From Nemertoderma westbladi (taxonomy: Eukaryota > Xenacoelomorpha > Nemertodermatida > Nemertodermatidae), in contig JAUCBJ010001223.1 of assembly GCA_032718475.1 (NCBI GenBank), positions 78,300 to 142,299 on the forward strand: 64,000 nt of DNA, given 5' to 3'. Below, in pieces: positions 54,694-64,000 of this stretch. The notes under the pieces were generated by a model, which made no database searches, had not been told where the DNA came from, and worked only from the letters and a program-made list of their open reading frames with translations. The translations under genes and the position numbers were made by a program. Within the stretch, counting starts at the first letter, position 1. Every line of letters starts with the position of its first letter.

Positions 54694-55160
54694 CTGTGAG
54701 CCGTCATTTTGTTGTAAAGATGGATGTGAGGCGTCATTTTGTTGTAAAGATGGCTGTGAGGCGTCATTTTGTTGTAAAGACGGCTGTGAGCCGTCATTTT
54801 GTTGTAAAGACGGCTGTGAGCCGTCATTTTGATGTAAAGACGGCTGTGAGGCGGCATTTTGTTGTAAAGACGGCTGTGAGACGTCATTTTATTGTAAAGA
54901 CGGCTGTGAGCCGTCATTTTGTTGTAAAGACGGCTGTGAGCCGTCATTTTGATGTAAAGACGGCTGTGAGACGTCATTTTGTTGTAAAGACGGCTGTGAG
55001 CCGTCATTTTGTTGTAAAGACGGCTGTGAGCCGTCATTTTGATGTAAAGACGGCTGTGAGACGTCATTTTGTTGTAAAGATGGCTGTGAGGCGTCATTTT
55101 GATGTAAAGACGGCTGTAGGCCGTCATTTTGTTGTAAAGACGGATGTAGACCGTCAAATG
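54694..55160 (+). repeat. 30-bp minisatellite, right part (about 15 units)
   Basis: The unit CTGTGAGCCGTCATTTTGTT / GTAAAGACGG contains the inverted pair CCGTC...GACGG, so each unit can form a hairpin. Variants differ at a few sites (GATG for GTTG, GAGGCG or GAGACG for GAGCCG) in a roughly alternating higher-order pattern. Open frames on both strands are artefacts of the 30-bp period. Confidence 0.93.
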
Positions 55161-55387
55161 CCAAAACATTCAAAATTTGTTGATTTCTGGTCTGTCGGAC
55201 AGTTGGTTTCACTATGCATGTGCCAGAACATTCAAAATTCCATGATTTATAGACTATGAGATAGATTTCCATATGCGCCTGTGGTAAAGGACCCTAAATT
55301 TAATAGTTTGTGGTTGTTGTCAATAATCGATTAACACATGACGTAGCAAAACACTCATTTTATAGCCAAAAACAATTACCAATTGAT

Positions 55388-55615
55388 GGAAAGGAGCAGG
55401 TTAAGGCCGGATTTTCTAACCAAAACAATAAAGAGTCACTTTACAAAAGTGAAGGAAAGGAGCAGGTTACAGAGGCGTGCCTTTCTAACCAAAACAATAA
55501 ACGGTCACTTTACCAAATCAGGGAAAGGAGCAGGTTACAGAGGCGGGATTTTCTAACCAAAACAATAAACGATCATTTAACTAATTGAAGGAAAGGAGTG
55601 GGTTGCAGAGGCGGG
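55388..55615 (+). repeat. Tandem repeat, 66-68 bp x 3.4
   Basis: Units begin GGAAAGGAGCAGGTTACAGA and contain TTTTCTAACCAAAACAATAA. Starts near 55388, 55454, 55522 and 55590. Confidence 0.85.
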
Positions 55616-55768
55616 CGAGTGGTAGGCCTACCATTACCGTATTTAAATGGTAGGCTACACAGTAGGCCTACAGCAGTACCGGTGCCGGTACCGGTACTAA
55701 AATACCTGCTTTATACCTACATCTGTACATACAATACAGCAATACTGCAAAATAGTGAGTGCTCTATA

Positions 55769-55967
55769 TACTAATACCGGTACTGATAGCCTGAGAGAAC
55801 AGCAGTAGAGAAACCGGTAGCATGGAACCTAACGGTAAATTTTTGGAGGACATAAAAAGTAAAAAAAAACTAATACCGGTACTGATAGCCTGAGAGAATA
55901 GCAGTAGAGAAACCGGTAGCATGGAACCTAACGGTAAATTTCTGGAGGACATAAAAAGTCAAAAAAA
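55769..55967 (+). repeat. Direct duplication of about 100 bp
   Basis: Two nearly identical copies begin CTAATACCGGTACTGATAGC and end GGAGGACATAAAAAGT. The surrounding DNA is rich in TACCGGTA. Confidence 0.9.
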
Positions 55968-55986
55968 GGACATCATGAGTGATTTA

Positions 55987-56665
55987 GGGGGGGGTTGTGG
56001 TACACCATTTTGGTACAAAATATGTCGAAATTTTTTTTTATGGTCTATTATAATGCACCATTGAATGGTGTTTCCAAATCTGAAAACCGCTATTTAATAG
56101 CTCTTTTAGTTTTCAAGTTATGTAAATTTCCATTTAGGGAATCCTATTGAAATTACTATTGCAGTACTATATATAATAATGAAAGGTCGTTTATCTACAA
56201 ATATTTTTTTCATGAACTTCTCAACTTCAAAACCCTACTACTTCTACAATTTTTGAGTAATTAATCTGAAACTTCCTGTGGGTGTCTAGATAGCCACCCT
56301 GCATAAAAGTACCAGACAACTTTTCGAAATTTTTTGTTAATAAAATTTAATACTATTTATAAAAAACCTAAAAATTAGCATAAATTTGCAAAATATAAAA
56401 AAACTTTCATGTGAATAGGTTCAAAACTGTTAAAGCCTTAGGGTTTTAAGCGCAACCAAGTTGTTTTTATTGTTAACTAGTATTAACTAATATTAAATAG
56501 CGAAAAAAATGTTTTTTTTCTGACCTGTCATGTAGAATAGCATCTTAGGCACCTATATGCCAATTTTGACAATATAAGACACGGCCAATATATGACAATT
56601 TTGAAACGCTGAGAGTGATAAATCGAAAAGTTGTCCGAAAATGGTGTACCCCCCCCCCCCCCCCC
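55987..56665. mobile_element. Possible TIR element with G-run and C-run ends
   Basis: The left end is an 8-G run and TTGTGGTACACCATTTT. The right end AAAATGGTGTACC leads into a 17-C run. The inverted core GGTACACCATTTT is 13 bp. TTA flanks both sides. The interior is AT-rich and non-coding. Confidence 0.5.
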
Positions 56666-56669
56666 TTAA

Positions 56670-57133
56670 ACGGAAAATAAAAATTGATGCGCTTCTCTAA
56701 CCAGTCACATTCAATCACCTTCAAACCCTCCAGTTAACCATACAATAACAATCACCCGGCATCTCTTCTAATAACCATCACACAATTATTATTATTATTA
56801 CAACCTCCTTACCTTAGCAAGTGAAAATTAGGGGTCAACTCCATATTGACCCCGAATACCGGGTTTATAAGGGCCAGTATTTCGCAAATTTAACACTCAG
56901 TAACATCCGGCCTTGTAGATGGCCCTTGGCACGCTATCTTGGCTCTGCTTCTCGGCAATCGGGCTGCAATATTCCTATTGCCACTTTGCCTCGCCTGGCA
57001 AGAGTGGTGTCTAGGAGTGTGGGTAGGTTCCCGCAGAGAACAGAGTAAGAGTTTTGGCCAACCAACCGTCTAATGCTTGCGTACTCTGCCCGCTGGCTTC
57101 TCAGTTCGTCTCAGGACCGGTTTATTACGACTT
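56670..57133. other. No gene recognised
   Basis: A 75-codon open stretch (56821-57048) has no recognisable domain and begins without a good start codon. The sequence GGGTCAACTCCATATTGACCC near 56831 is an interrupted palindrome. Confidence 0.4.
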
Positions 57134-57135
57134 TA

Positions 57136-58378
57136 CAGTCCCTATCTCATTCTGAATATTATTTCTCAAACTGGGTATCATTTCTCAAACCTTTTACTAA
57201 TGATAGTCAACGGAGAATTTCAGTAGGTAAGACTGGGGTAAGAGTTGAGAAATCAGAAAGATGCAGTCAGCTCAATCTAACTCAAACTAGAGTCTGGCGC
57301 CATGGTTTGAGTTAGATTGACTTCCAACTGTGCCATACTCAGCATTACTCTTCCTCTGTACAGGATGGATAATTACTCTGGTTGAGTGAGGCACCACATG
57401 GGGAAGGGGCATTTGTCTGTTGCTTGGGCTCTTGAGTTAATGGGTTGAATTACATAAGCTGGACAGGCCGCCTTGCGTGTGTCTCATAGAAGACATGTCA
57501 ATCACGCAGTTCCTTTGTGGGCTTTACTAAATGTATGTTGTTAACTAAACCACACTGGCTCGGTCTGTTTGTAGAGAAAGTTTTAATTCTGGGAATATTG
57601 TTGGGGGAAATTGGTGCTCTGTTGTCTGTCTTTGATGTCAATTGGTGCCTTACAAGATATATCAGTTTAAAAATAATAATGGTTAATTAAGAATTATTAG
57701 TGCATATGGGACCTCGCAACACCCCCCTCCCATAAATATGGCCCTGTCTATAATTACAGAGGTTTCCTCTGGCCCCTTTGCCCGGTATACCCACACCCGG
57801 ATGTATTGCGAATAATTGTGTTGACGATGTAATAGAGAATTAAACATTAGTAAAACATTAAAGTTATACATTAGAAACATTAGCGAAATATACGCGAAAT
57901 TAAAATAAATTTATAAAATTGGTTGGTTATATTATATTGTTATATTTTAATGTAAAATAACGTTAATATGTTATGAGTCATACATACTTAATAAATGTAA
58001 TAAAAAATTAATAAATCTTCAGTTTAATAATTTAGCATATAATTTTTTTATTCTGAAATTTAAAAATAATTTGAGTCACTGAGTCTGCAATATTAATTGT
58101 CACTCTCTACTGGAGTTAATTACACACAAACAAATCAAGTTTAGGGAATGTTATACTGTAACAGCAGGAGACCATCAAACCCGTAGGCAGAGTATAACAG
58201 AAGCGAGTGGGCCATTAAACACAGACAGCTTGTTGGATGAATGCTACACAGTGCACAGTGGGTGGTTACGCGAGTTTGAGTGGGTTTGAGTAAACCAGAC
58301 AGGTTTGAGTTAGTAAGAGTGCGGTAAGAGAAAAGGTACCCAGTTTGAGAAACGGTATCTAGAATGAGATAGGGACTG
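57136..58378. mobile_element. MITE-like element with CAGTCCCTATCTCATTCT ends
   Basis: The left end (57136) and the inverse right end (to 58378) share CAGTCCCTATCTCATTCT, then TTTCTCAAACTGGGTA. TA lies on both sides (57134-57135, 58379-58380). The 1.24-kb interior has no transposase frame. A Tc1/mariner-type origin is inferred from the TA. Confidence 0.7.
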
Positions 58379-58395
58379 TATTCTACCTTTTTTAG

Positions 58396-59493
58396 GGATG
58401 TAGGACAATTCGGTCCCGGACAATTCGGTCCCGGACAATTCGGTCCGGACAATTCGGTCCCGGACAATTCGGTCCCAAAACACTAAAAAAATGGGACCGA
58501 ATTGTCCGGGACAGAATTGTCCTAGGACAGAATTGTCCGGGACCGAATTGTCCTAGGACCGAATTTTCCGGGACCAAATTGTCCGGGACCGAATTTTCCG
58601 GGATCGAATTATTCGGGACCGAATAGTCCGGGACCGAATTGTCCGGGACCGAATTGTCCGGTTCCTGATAGCAGCTTCTTAGTGCGTTTTTGATATTGGT
58701 GAATGTTCTAGAACATTAGTAGAGATTTTTTTTTATGGTAGCTAGTGTTATTTACTAGCTAGAATTTTTTGAAATTTTAAAAATACTATACTTTTTTTTA
58801 TTTTTGTTATTGGTAAGTTTTCGAGAATATTATTATACAGTATATTATTTATTAAGGTGTAGCTAGTGTTTTTTTTACTAGCTAGCATTTCATTGAAATT
58901 ATAAAAAAACTTGTGAAAACATTGATATTTCAGAATTAGGCCTAAACTGTTGCTGATTATATTAATTACCAAAAATATTGATGATATTATAACAGAATGA
59001 GATCCAGCTATTATCTAAGATAATAATTTAGGCTTGTTAACCAACCAACAACACATACAGTATACGTACGCAATATATAAAAAAATCAGTTTTACACATT
59101 TTAAATACAACCTATTACTAGCTAGTAAATAATTCACAAGCTCCATAAAAACACCATAATAGCTACCATAACTAATAATGTTAACAAAATAAAGTAAAAT
59201 TTTTTTATTTTCAAAAAAATACTAGCTAGTAAAAAAAACACTAGCTACCATATAATAATATATATCAAGGTTCTAGAACATTCACCATTATATAGTACAG
59301 TAGTACCAATTAAATGTGGTCCCGGACAATTCGATCCCGAACAATTCGGTCCCGGACAATTCGGTCCCGGACAATTCGGTCCCGGACAATTCGGTCCCAA
59401 AACACAAAATTAATGGGACCAAATTGTCCGGGACCGAATTGTCCGGACCGAATTGTCCGGACCGAATTGTCCGGGACCGAATTGTCCTGCTTC
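58396..59493. mobile_element. Composite foldback element built from GGACAATTCGGTCCC units
   Basis: Two foldback modules (58403-58662 and 59318-59488), each tandem GGACAATTCGGTCCC units followed by the inverse GGGACCGAATTGTCC around a short A-rich loop, bracket a 600-bp inverted repeat (58690-59285) of the TTCTAGAA hairpin family. The whole is flanked by CCTTTTTTAG (58386-58395 and 59494-59503), a 10-bp target duplication. Its ends GGATGTAGGACAATTCGG and CCGAATTGTCCTGCTTC resemble those of the element at 4830-5088. Confidence 0.82.
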
Positions 59494-59829
59494 CCTTTTT
59501 TAGATATTTTTCTAAGTATCTAGTTTTTCTAAGAAAAAGACTAAAATACTCTGTTTTATGTATACTACCTTTTTGGTTATAATTTTTGGGATGGTATGAT
59601 TTTTCGAAGCTCTACTTTGGATACTAATGGACCCAAAGCACCCCTAACCCGGTTTTCTTGTTCATGTGTGTTTGCGTTACGGCTATTGAGTATTAACGTA
59701 ACGTAAGCACTTCAGAGGTTACTTTTCATAATATAGCGTAAGCCATCTTTTGCATCGCCACCTTTTGCCAATTATACAGTATAACTGTCAGATGTGTAGT
59801 TCAAAAACAATTCTTCAGTTACTGCTCTG

Positions 59830-61118
59830 TTGAATAAAACATCCCTACTGCAGTCATTATTTTACTTCAATATAGTTGGTTTTGATTTCGCTATGGAGTC
59901 TCCATTGGGCCCCATACTCATAAACATCTTTCTGTCAAAGTTCGACGGGAGGATCGCTGCGGGCACCAAGCTTAGTGATAGGTACGTCGCTGACGTATTT
60001 AGCGTTGGCAATAACGACCCCACTGAGAAGCTGAGAGAGGTTAATTCCCTCCATCATAATCTCAAGTTTACCCTTGAGATGGAGGTGGAGGGCCGCTTTT
60101 CCTTTCTTGATTTGGTTGTCACTCGGGTTGACTATGCTCTTTCAACAGCGTGGTATCGCAAGCCTACAGATATTGGGCTCGTTCTCATTGCCACTGTGTG
60201 TGCCCCTGAGTCTTACAAATGCGGTGTAATTCGTGGTATATTCCATCGCATCTTTAACGCCAGTAAGGGTGGGGATGTTTCCCAACTCTATACCACTATT
60301 CTTAGCAATAGCCAATATACTGATGCTGTGGTCGAGCATGAGCTAGCCGCAGTCAAGCTGCTAGGGGGCGTGCAAGTAGTGGTTCTGGGGGCGAGGCACC
60401 AACAGCTGCCCCACCAAGGTCAGTGACCCGGTGGACCATGCAGCTGCTGATGATTCAAAGCCCATTATCTGTAAGTTCGAGTACCGAGGTCGGGCAATCG
60501 ATCTGTTTGTTCGAAAGTTACGTGGACTTATACCCAGGTCTTGCACACGGCCAGTTAGGTTCAGTAACATATTTGCAATACAGCAATATCAAAGATTGAC
60601 AGTTTATATTAGTGCGTATATAATTATCATTAGGCTACTAGGCCTATCGGTAAGTTAAGTCACAAATCGTTATTAGTACAGCAGTACATAGTTAGAATAC
60701 CTAACAATATATCGTATTCAAATTTCCCTCCACCTCATTAATCCATAAATCTACTACAGGTTCGTTTTCACTACATCTAAACTGCGCCAGTCACTCCCAC
60801 CTATAAAACATCCCGTCCCGGATAGCCTTGCGTCTAATGTCGTTTACTATTTCTCTTGTCCCTCTTGTAAGGGGGAATATATTCCAACACTTGTTTGAAC
60901 GCCTTAGACAGCATCAGGATGGGAGCGAACAGGGTAACACTGTGCACAACCACATCATGACGCACCACGGCGAGCCCAATACAATATGTTGGCTGACTGA
61001 CTGGCGTGAAATGTTTAAACTTTTCAAAGTAATTTCTAGACACCCATTGCGGCCAGTCTTGCAAAAGCTAAAAATGTATTATACATTTATTATAGGAAGG
61101 GGTCTTAACCTCGAATGA
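59830..61118 (+). pseudogene. Penelope-like element, reverse transcriptase and GIY-YIG endonuclease remnants
   Basis: The first frame (59830-60400) contains AMESPLGPILINIF, the Penelope RT block, then DRYVADVFSV, where the usual YVDD has lost its second-last Asp. After that come HHNLKFTLEMEVEGRFSFLD and STAWYRKPTDIG, the typical thumb. A frameshifted region follows. Near 60836 a separate frame reads VVYYFSCPSCKGEYI, the start of a GIY-YIG nuclease, followed after a stop by RLRQHQDGSEQGNTVHNHIM. EN-containing Penelope-like elements have this order. Several stops and frameshifts make it inactive. Confidence 0.8.
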
Positions 61119-61590
61119 TAAGTTTATTTTACCGAAAATAACTTATCTTTTATTGGCGCAATTGTAGGACTAATCCTATCACATGTGTACTTTTTTAACA
61201 TACTTACTACATACTACATACATATTTTTTTTTTAAATACAGCTTGCCAACACATTGTTACTATCAATAATCAAAAATGTATTACATTCAAACACGCAGC
61301 CCGCTATCAACAAGCAGAAACGTGATTGGCGTAAGTTTGTGGTGCTATGCTTCCCAGTGGTTAGTTACCTACAGACCTCACTCTTCATTTCAATAGCCTA
61401 CTCGTTCTGTCTCCCTTTGTGAATTTATCTCTACATTTCCTGGCTTGGCCTCCTGAGAATGCCTTCAGCTGCAGGGCGAAACCTACCGATCAGTTGGCTG
61501 CTGTCAGCTGACCACTGATTGCATGCAACGTCTAGGTCTTGTTGCTTTTTAGTTTTTTACATATTTTGGTACTAACACACCTACCGGTGA
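61119..61590. other. No gene recognised
   Basis: AT-rich flank of the Penelope-like remnant with nothing recognisable. Confidence 0.45.
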
Positions 61591-61591
61591 G

Positions 61592-61735
61592 ATAATTATA
61601 ATTATTATAACTACAAATTTATTTACGAATTATATTTATTTATATATCCATCACGTTAAGTAAAAACTTAACGTGATGGATATATAAATAAATATAATTC
61701 GTAAATAAATTTGTAGTTATAATAATTATAATTAT
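61592..61735. repeat. Perfect 144-bp palindrome (70-bp arms, 4-nt loop)
   Basis: 61592-61661 is the exact inverse of 61666-61735 around AAAA. Arms begin ATAATTATAATTATTATAAC and end CACGTTAAGT. It sits 40 bp upstream of the RTE-like fragment. As RNA it would form a 70-bp uninterrupted hairpin; as DNA it could extrude a cruciform. Confidence 0.97.
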
Positions 61736-61774
61736 TATATAACGTCGAATTTATAAATTCCACGGTCATGATTG

Positions 61775-62827
61775 CATCATTTGATGGGAATCCCAAGACA
61801 ACAGTAATATGTTGCTACAGTCCAACCAATGCCTCAGAGCCGGAACAAGCAGTCAAGTTTTAGGAAGATCTGACTGGTCTTATAAAGGACATTCCGAAAC
61901 ACAATGTCAATGTCATTGCTGGTGACCTGAATGCTCAAATTGACCCAGAAGACATCAAGGGTTACACCTATAACACCAGTTTGAACAGAAATGGGTGCTT
62001 ATTCTTAAACCTAATGGAAGAATGTGAATTGATACCAACAAAGACCACATTCGAAAAGAGCAAGGGGAAATTACTGTATTTCATACTGTATGTAAATTAC
62101 TTTCAATACCCTACTGGAACCAAAGCACAGCTGGATTACATCCTATTAAACAAAAAGTGGAGAAACAGCATGATCAACTGCGAGGTATACAGCTCGTTCA
62201 ACCTATTTGGTTCGGACCACAGAATTGTGACTGCAGAGATCAGACTCAGTTTGAGAGCTTGCAAACCCAGGACAAGCAAGCGAATTAACCATGACTGGGA
62301 GAAACTCAGAACTGACAATGCAGTAAAGGATGCTTACACAGTAGAAGTTCTTTGAAGTACTTCAGTCAATCATGGCCTACAATAAATACAAATACCAGTA
62401 AATATATAAGCCACAGTGGAAAGTATACTTTTATACGGGGGTGAGACCAGGGCACTGGCAAAATCACTTGAACAAACGAATTGATGGTTGCTACACAAGA
62501 CTACTAAGGGCAGCCCTAAACATAAGCTGGAGACAACACATCACAAACGCCGAGCTTTATGGTACAATACCACCTGCATCAACCACCCTCCGTGAACGCA
62601 GATTAAGATTCAGTGGGCACTGCTATCGAAGTAAAGACGAGGTCATACCAGATCTACTTTTCTGGCAACCAACACATGGAAAGAGTACCCGTGGACGACC
62701 GGCTATAACATATATATATCAGCTTGAAAGGGATACTGAACTTGGGAGAAACGAAATTTCATCAACTATGGAAAATCGGGAAGCCTGGAAGGATTTAATT
62801 TCCACTGTCCGAGTTCGCTCGACCTAG
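61775..62827 (+). pseudogene. RTE-like LINE with the polymerase deleted
   Basis: The endonuclease C-terminal half is present: CCYSPTNASEPEQAV, a TAG, then VIAGDLNAQID, GTKAQLDYILLNKKW and SDHRIVTAEIRLSL, up to DAYTVEV (62345). About 60 bp later the sequence is already in the C-terminal region (SLEQRIDGCYTRLLRAALNI-type), with RERRLRFSGHCY and RGRPAITYIYQLERDT, ending at 62827 with a TAGTAGTAG tail. The whole reverse transcriptase is missing. It is closely related to 32345-34925. Confidence 0.85.
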
Positions 62828-62866
62828 TAGTAGTATAATAATTATAATAATTAAAGTAGCCTTATA

Positions 62867-63852
62867 GGCGAGTCAATCTAGCCGAAAACGGGGGTCAACC
62901 CATAACAAATTCGCAATTCATCCAAACCAATTTTTTTTATTCTACATTACCTTGTTAATACCCCCAAAAAAGTCTATAAAAATATATTATGCGGATCACC
63001 TTCAATTTCCTGTTTCTTTCCTTAGCAACATGGATTTTACATAGCAACAAGGGGTCTATTGGTGGGATTTTCTCCAAATTTGGTACAGACAAACTTTACT
63101 CTAATGACTATCGATTGACAGAAGTATGCACTTCTATATAGTTACCAATTTAGTTTCCAGAGCAACGGAAATTTGTCTAATAATTTAACAATTTTTAATA
63201 CCAATTTTGCTGGTACAATATAAGGACCTTATTTACACAACTTCTCTACTAAACGGGTGGATGTAACCTCGCCCATCGGATTTATCGACCTCAAAAACCC
63301 TTATCCCCAAAAAATTATTTGTTATATGATAAACTATTGTGGTTTCTAAACTAAAACAAATAAATAAATTACACCTAAAATCAATAGAGCAATCACAATT
63401 TATATGTGAAAAATCTTCATTAACATTAATGGAAATTATGAAATTTCCTTGCAGTGGAATTGTATAATTTTTTTACAACAGTTAGCTTAATATATCGTGA
63501 AGTTTTTGATATATTTAAAAATTTGATGCGACTTCTAGTTTCCGAGATATAGCAATTAATGTGTAACACGCCAGTGTAAATATTACTAATTTCCCATTGA
63601 ATCACAGCTTATTGTGAAATTAATTAAATTATTCTGGAACATCACCAATTTGCTACTTACTTTTCCCTACTGTTCCTTTTGTTTGGCTTGTGTTATGCAA
63701 ATTTACGCAGAATTTCCATGAATAAACATATGATCCGCAAAATAAAATTTTGTAGACTTTTTTTGGTCATTAATAAGGTAATATAGAATCCAAAATATGT
63801 GGTTCGGATTGATTGCGAAATACTTATGGGTTTTTTGCTAGATTGACTCGAC
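62867..63852. mobile_element. TIR element with 130-bp imperfect ends (986 bp)
   Basis: The left end GGCGAGTCAATCTAGC and inverse right end GTCGAGTCAATCTAGC continue as similar sequence for about 130 bp (CCCATAA, TTCGCAAT, TTACCTTGTTAAT, AAAAGTCTA, GCGGATC). TA flanks both sides (62865-62866, 63853-63854). The centre has no transposase; the element is probably a Tc1/mariner-type MITE. Confidence 0.75.
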
Positions 63853-63854
63853 TA

Positions 63855-64000
63855 TTATTAATATAATTTTCTAAAATTGTTTAGTTTTTTTTAACAAAGA
63901 ACCTTCCCACCACTCGATTCGGCAGATATTGAACTGTTCCTTTCCCAAATTGATAATTTACATTTGGATGCGAAATGCTAATTCATCGAGATGGGATTTC
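63855..64000. other. No gene recognised at window end
   Basis: Short AT-rich remainder with nothing recognisable. Confidence 0.4.

Noticed and set aside
54666-55272. Three overlapping open frames on both strands
   Set aside because: They follow the 30-bp period of the minisatellite and stop soon after it ends.
56821-57315. Two open frames between TIR elements
   Set aside because: Short, without domains, and the second overlaps the terminal inverted repeat of the 57136-58378 element.

Overview
This window is eukaryotic and almost certainly from an invertebrate animal. It is AT-rich, has spliced coding sequence, and holds several classes of metazoan retroelement: a BEL/Pao LTR element, CR1-like, NeSL/Utopia-like and RTE-like LINEs, and a Penelope-like element. 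Short inverted-repeat DNA elements and minisatellites are abundant, and the palindrome TAGGCCTA recurs. I see no prokaryotic features. The species cannot be named from the sequence.

Layout. 1-2503 is the 3' half of a CR1-like LINE plus a 58-bp sliver of an older LINE, almost identical to 12042-14544. 2504-7830 holds a satellite fragment, a dead BEL Gag fragment (minus strand), and two foldback insertions in that Gag. One is 259 bp. The other is a 2.5-kb palindrome made almost entirely of a 32-bp minisatellite. 8090-15394 is an old LINE carrying a nested full-length CR1-like LINE (9207-14486). 15771-17640 is a repeat unit interrupted by a piggyBac-like element with TTAA duplications; its empty site lies at 25233-25236. 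19350-25100 is a LINE encoding a ULP1-type protease, a PHD finger, a reverse transcriptase and a C-terminal restriction-like endonuclease, broken by frameshifts.

The best host gene starts at 25526. It encodes a signal peptide followed by beta-gamma-crystallin Greek-key motifs on three exons (25526-25773, 25963-26120, 31913-32032). The 5.8-kb second intron is filled with a palindromic transposon and LINE debris. Downstream are an RTE-like LINE (minus), a 9-bp minisatellite (34928-36083) and an intronless, TATA-driven gene for an acidic C2H2 zinc-finger protein (36452-37393, minus).

39.9-46.3 kb is a large imperfect inverted repeat with nested insertions. 46.8-54.7 kb is an apparently intact, very young BEL/Pao element: one 2057-codon Gag-Pol, 453-bp LTRs that look identical, and a CTGTG duplication. 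It split a 30-bp minisatellite. 55.4-64.0 kb holds tandem repeats, several TIR elements, a composite foldback element, a decayed Penelope-like element, a perfect 144-bp palindrome and a second, complementarily deleted RTE-like LINE.

The genes do not form a pathway. The coherent theme is nested mobile DNA. The strongest candidate for something new is a set of foldback elements whose arms are head-to-head arrays of short tandem units. Two have exact 10-bp target duplications and a third has an imperfect one. The next candidate is the poly(C) tract of about 24 nt just before the start codons of two unrelated LINEs.
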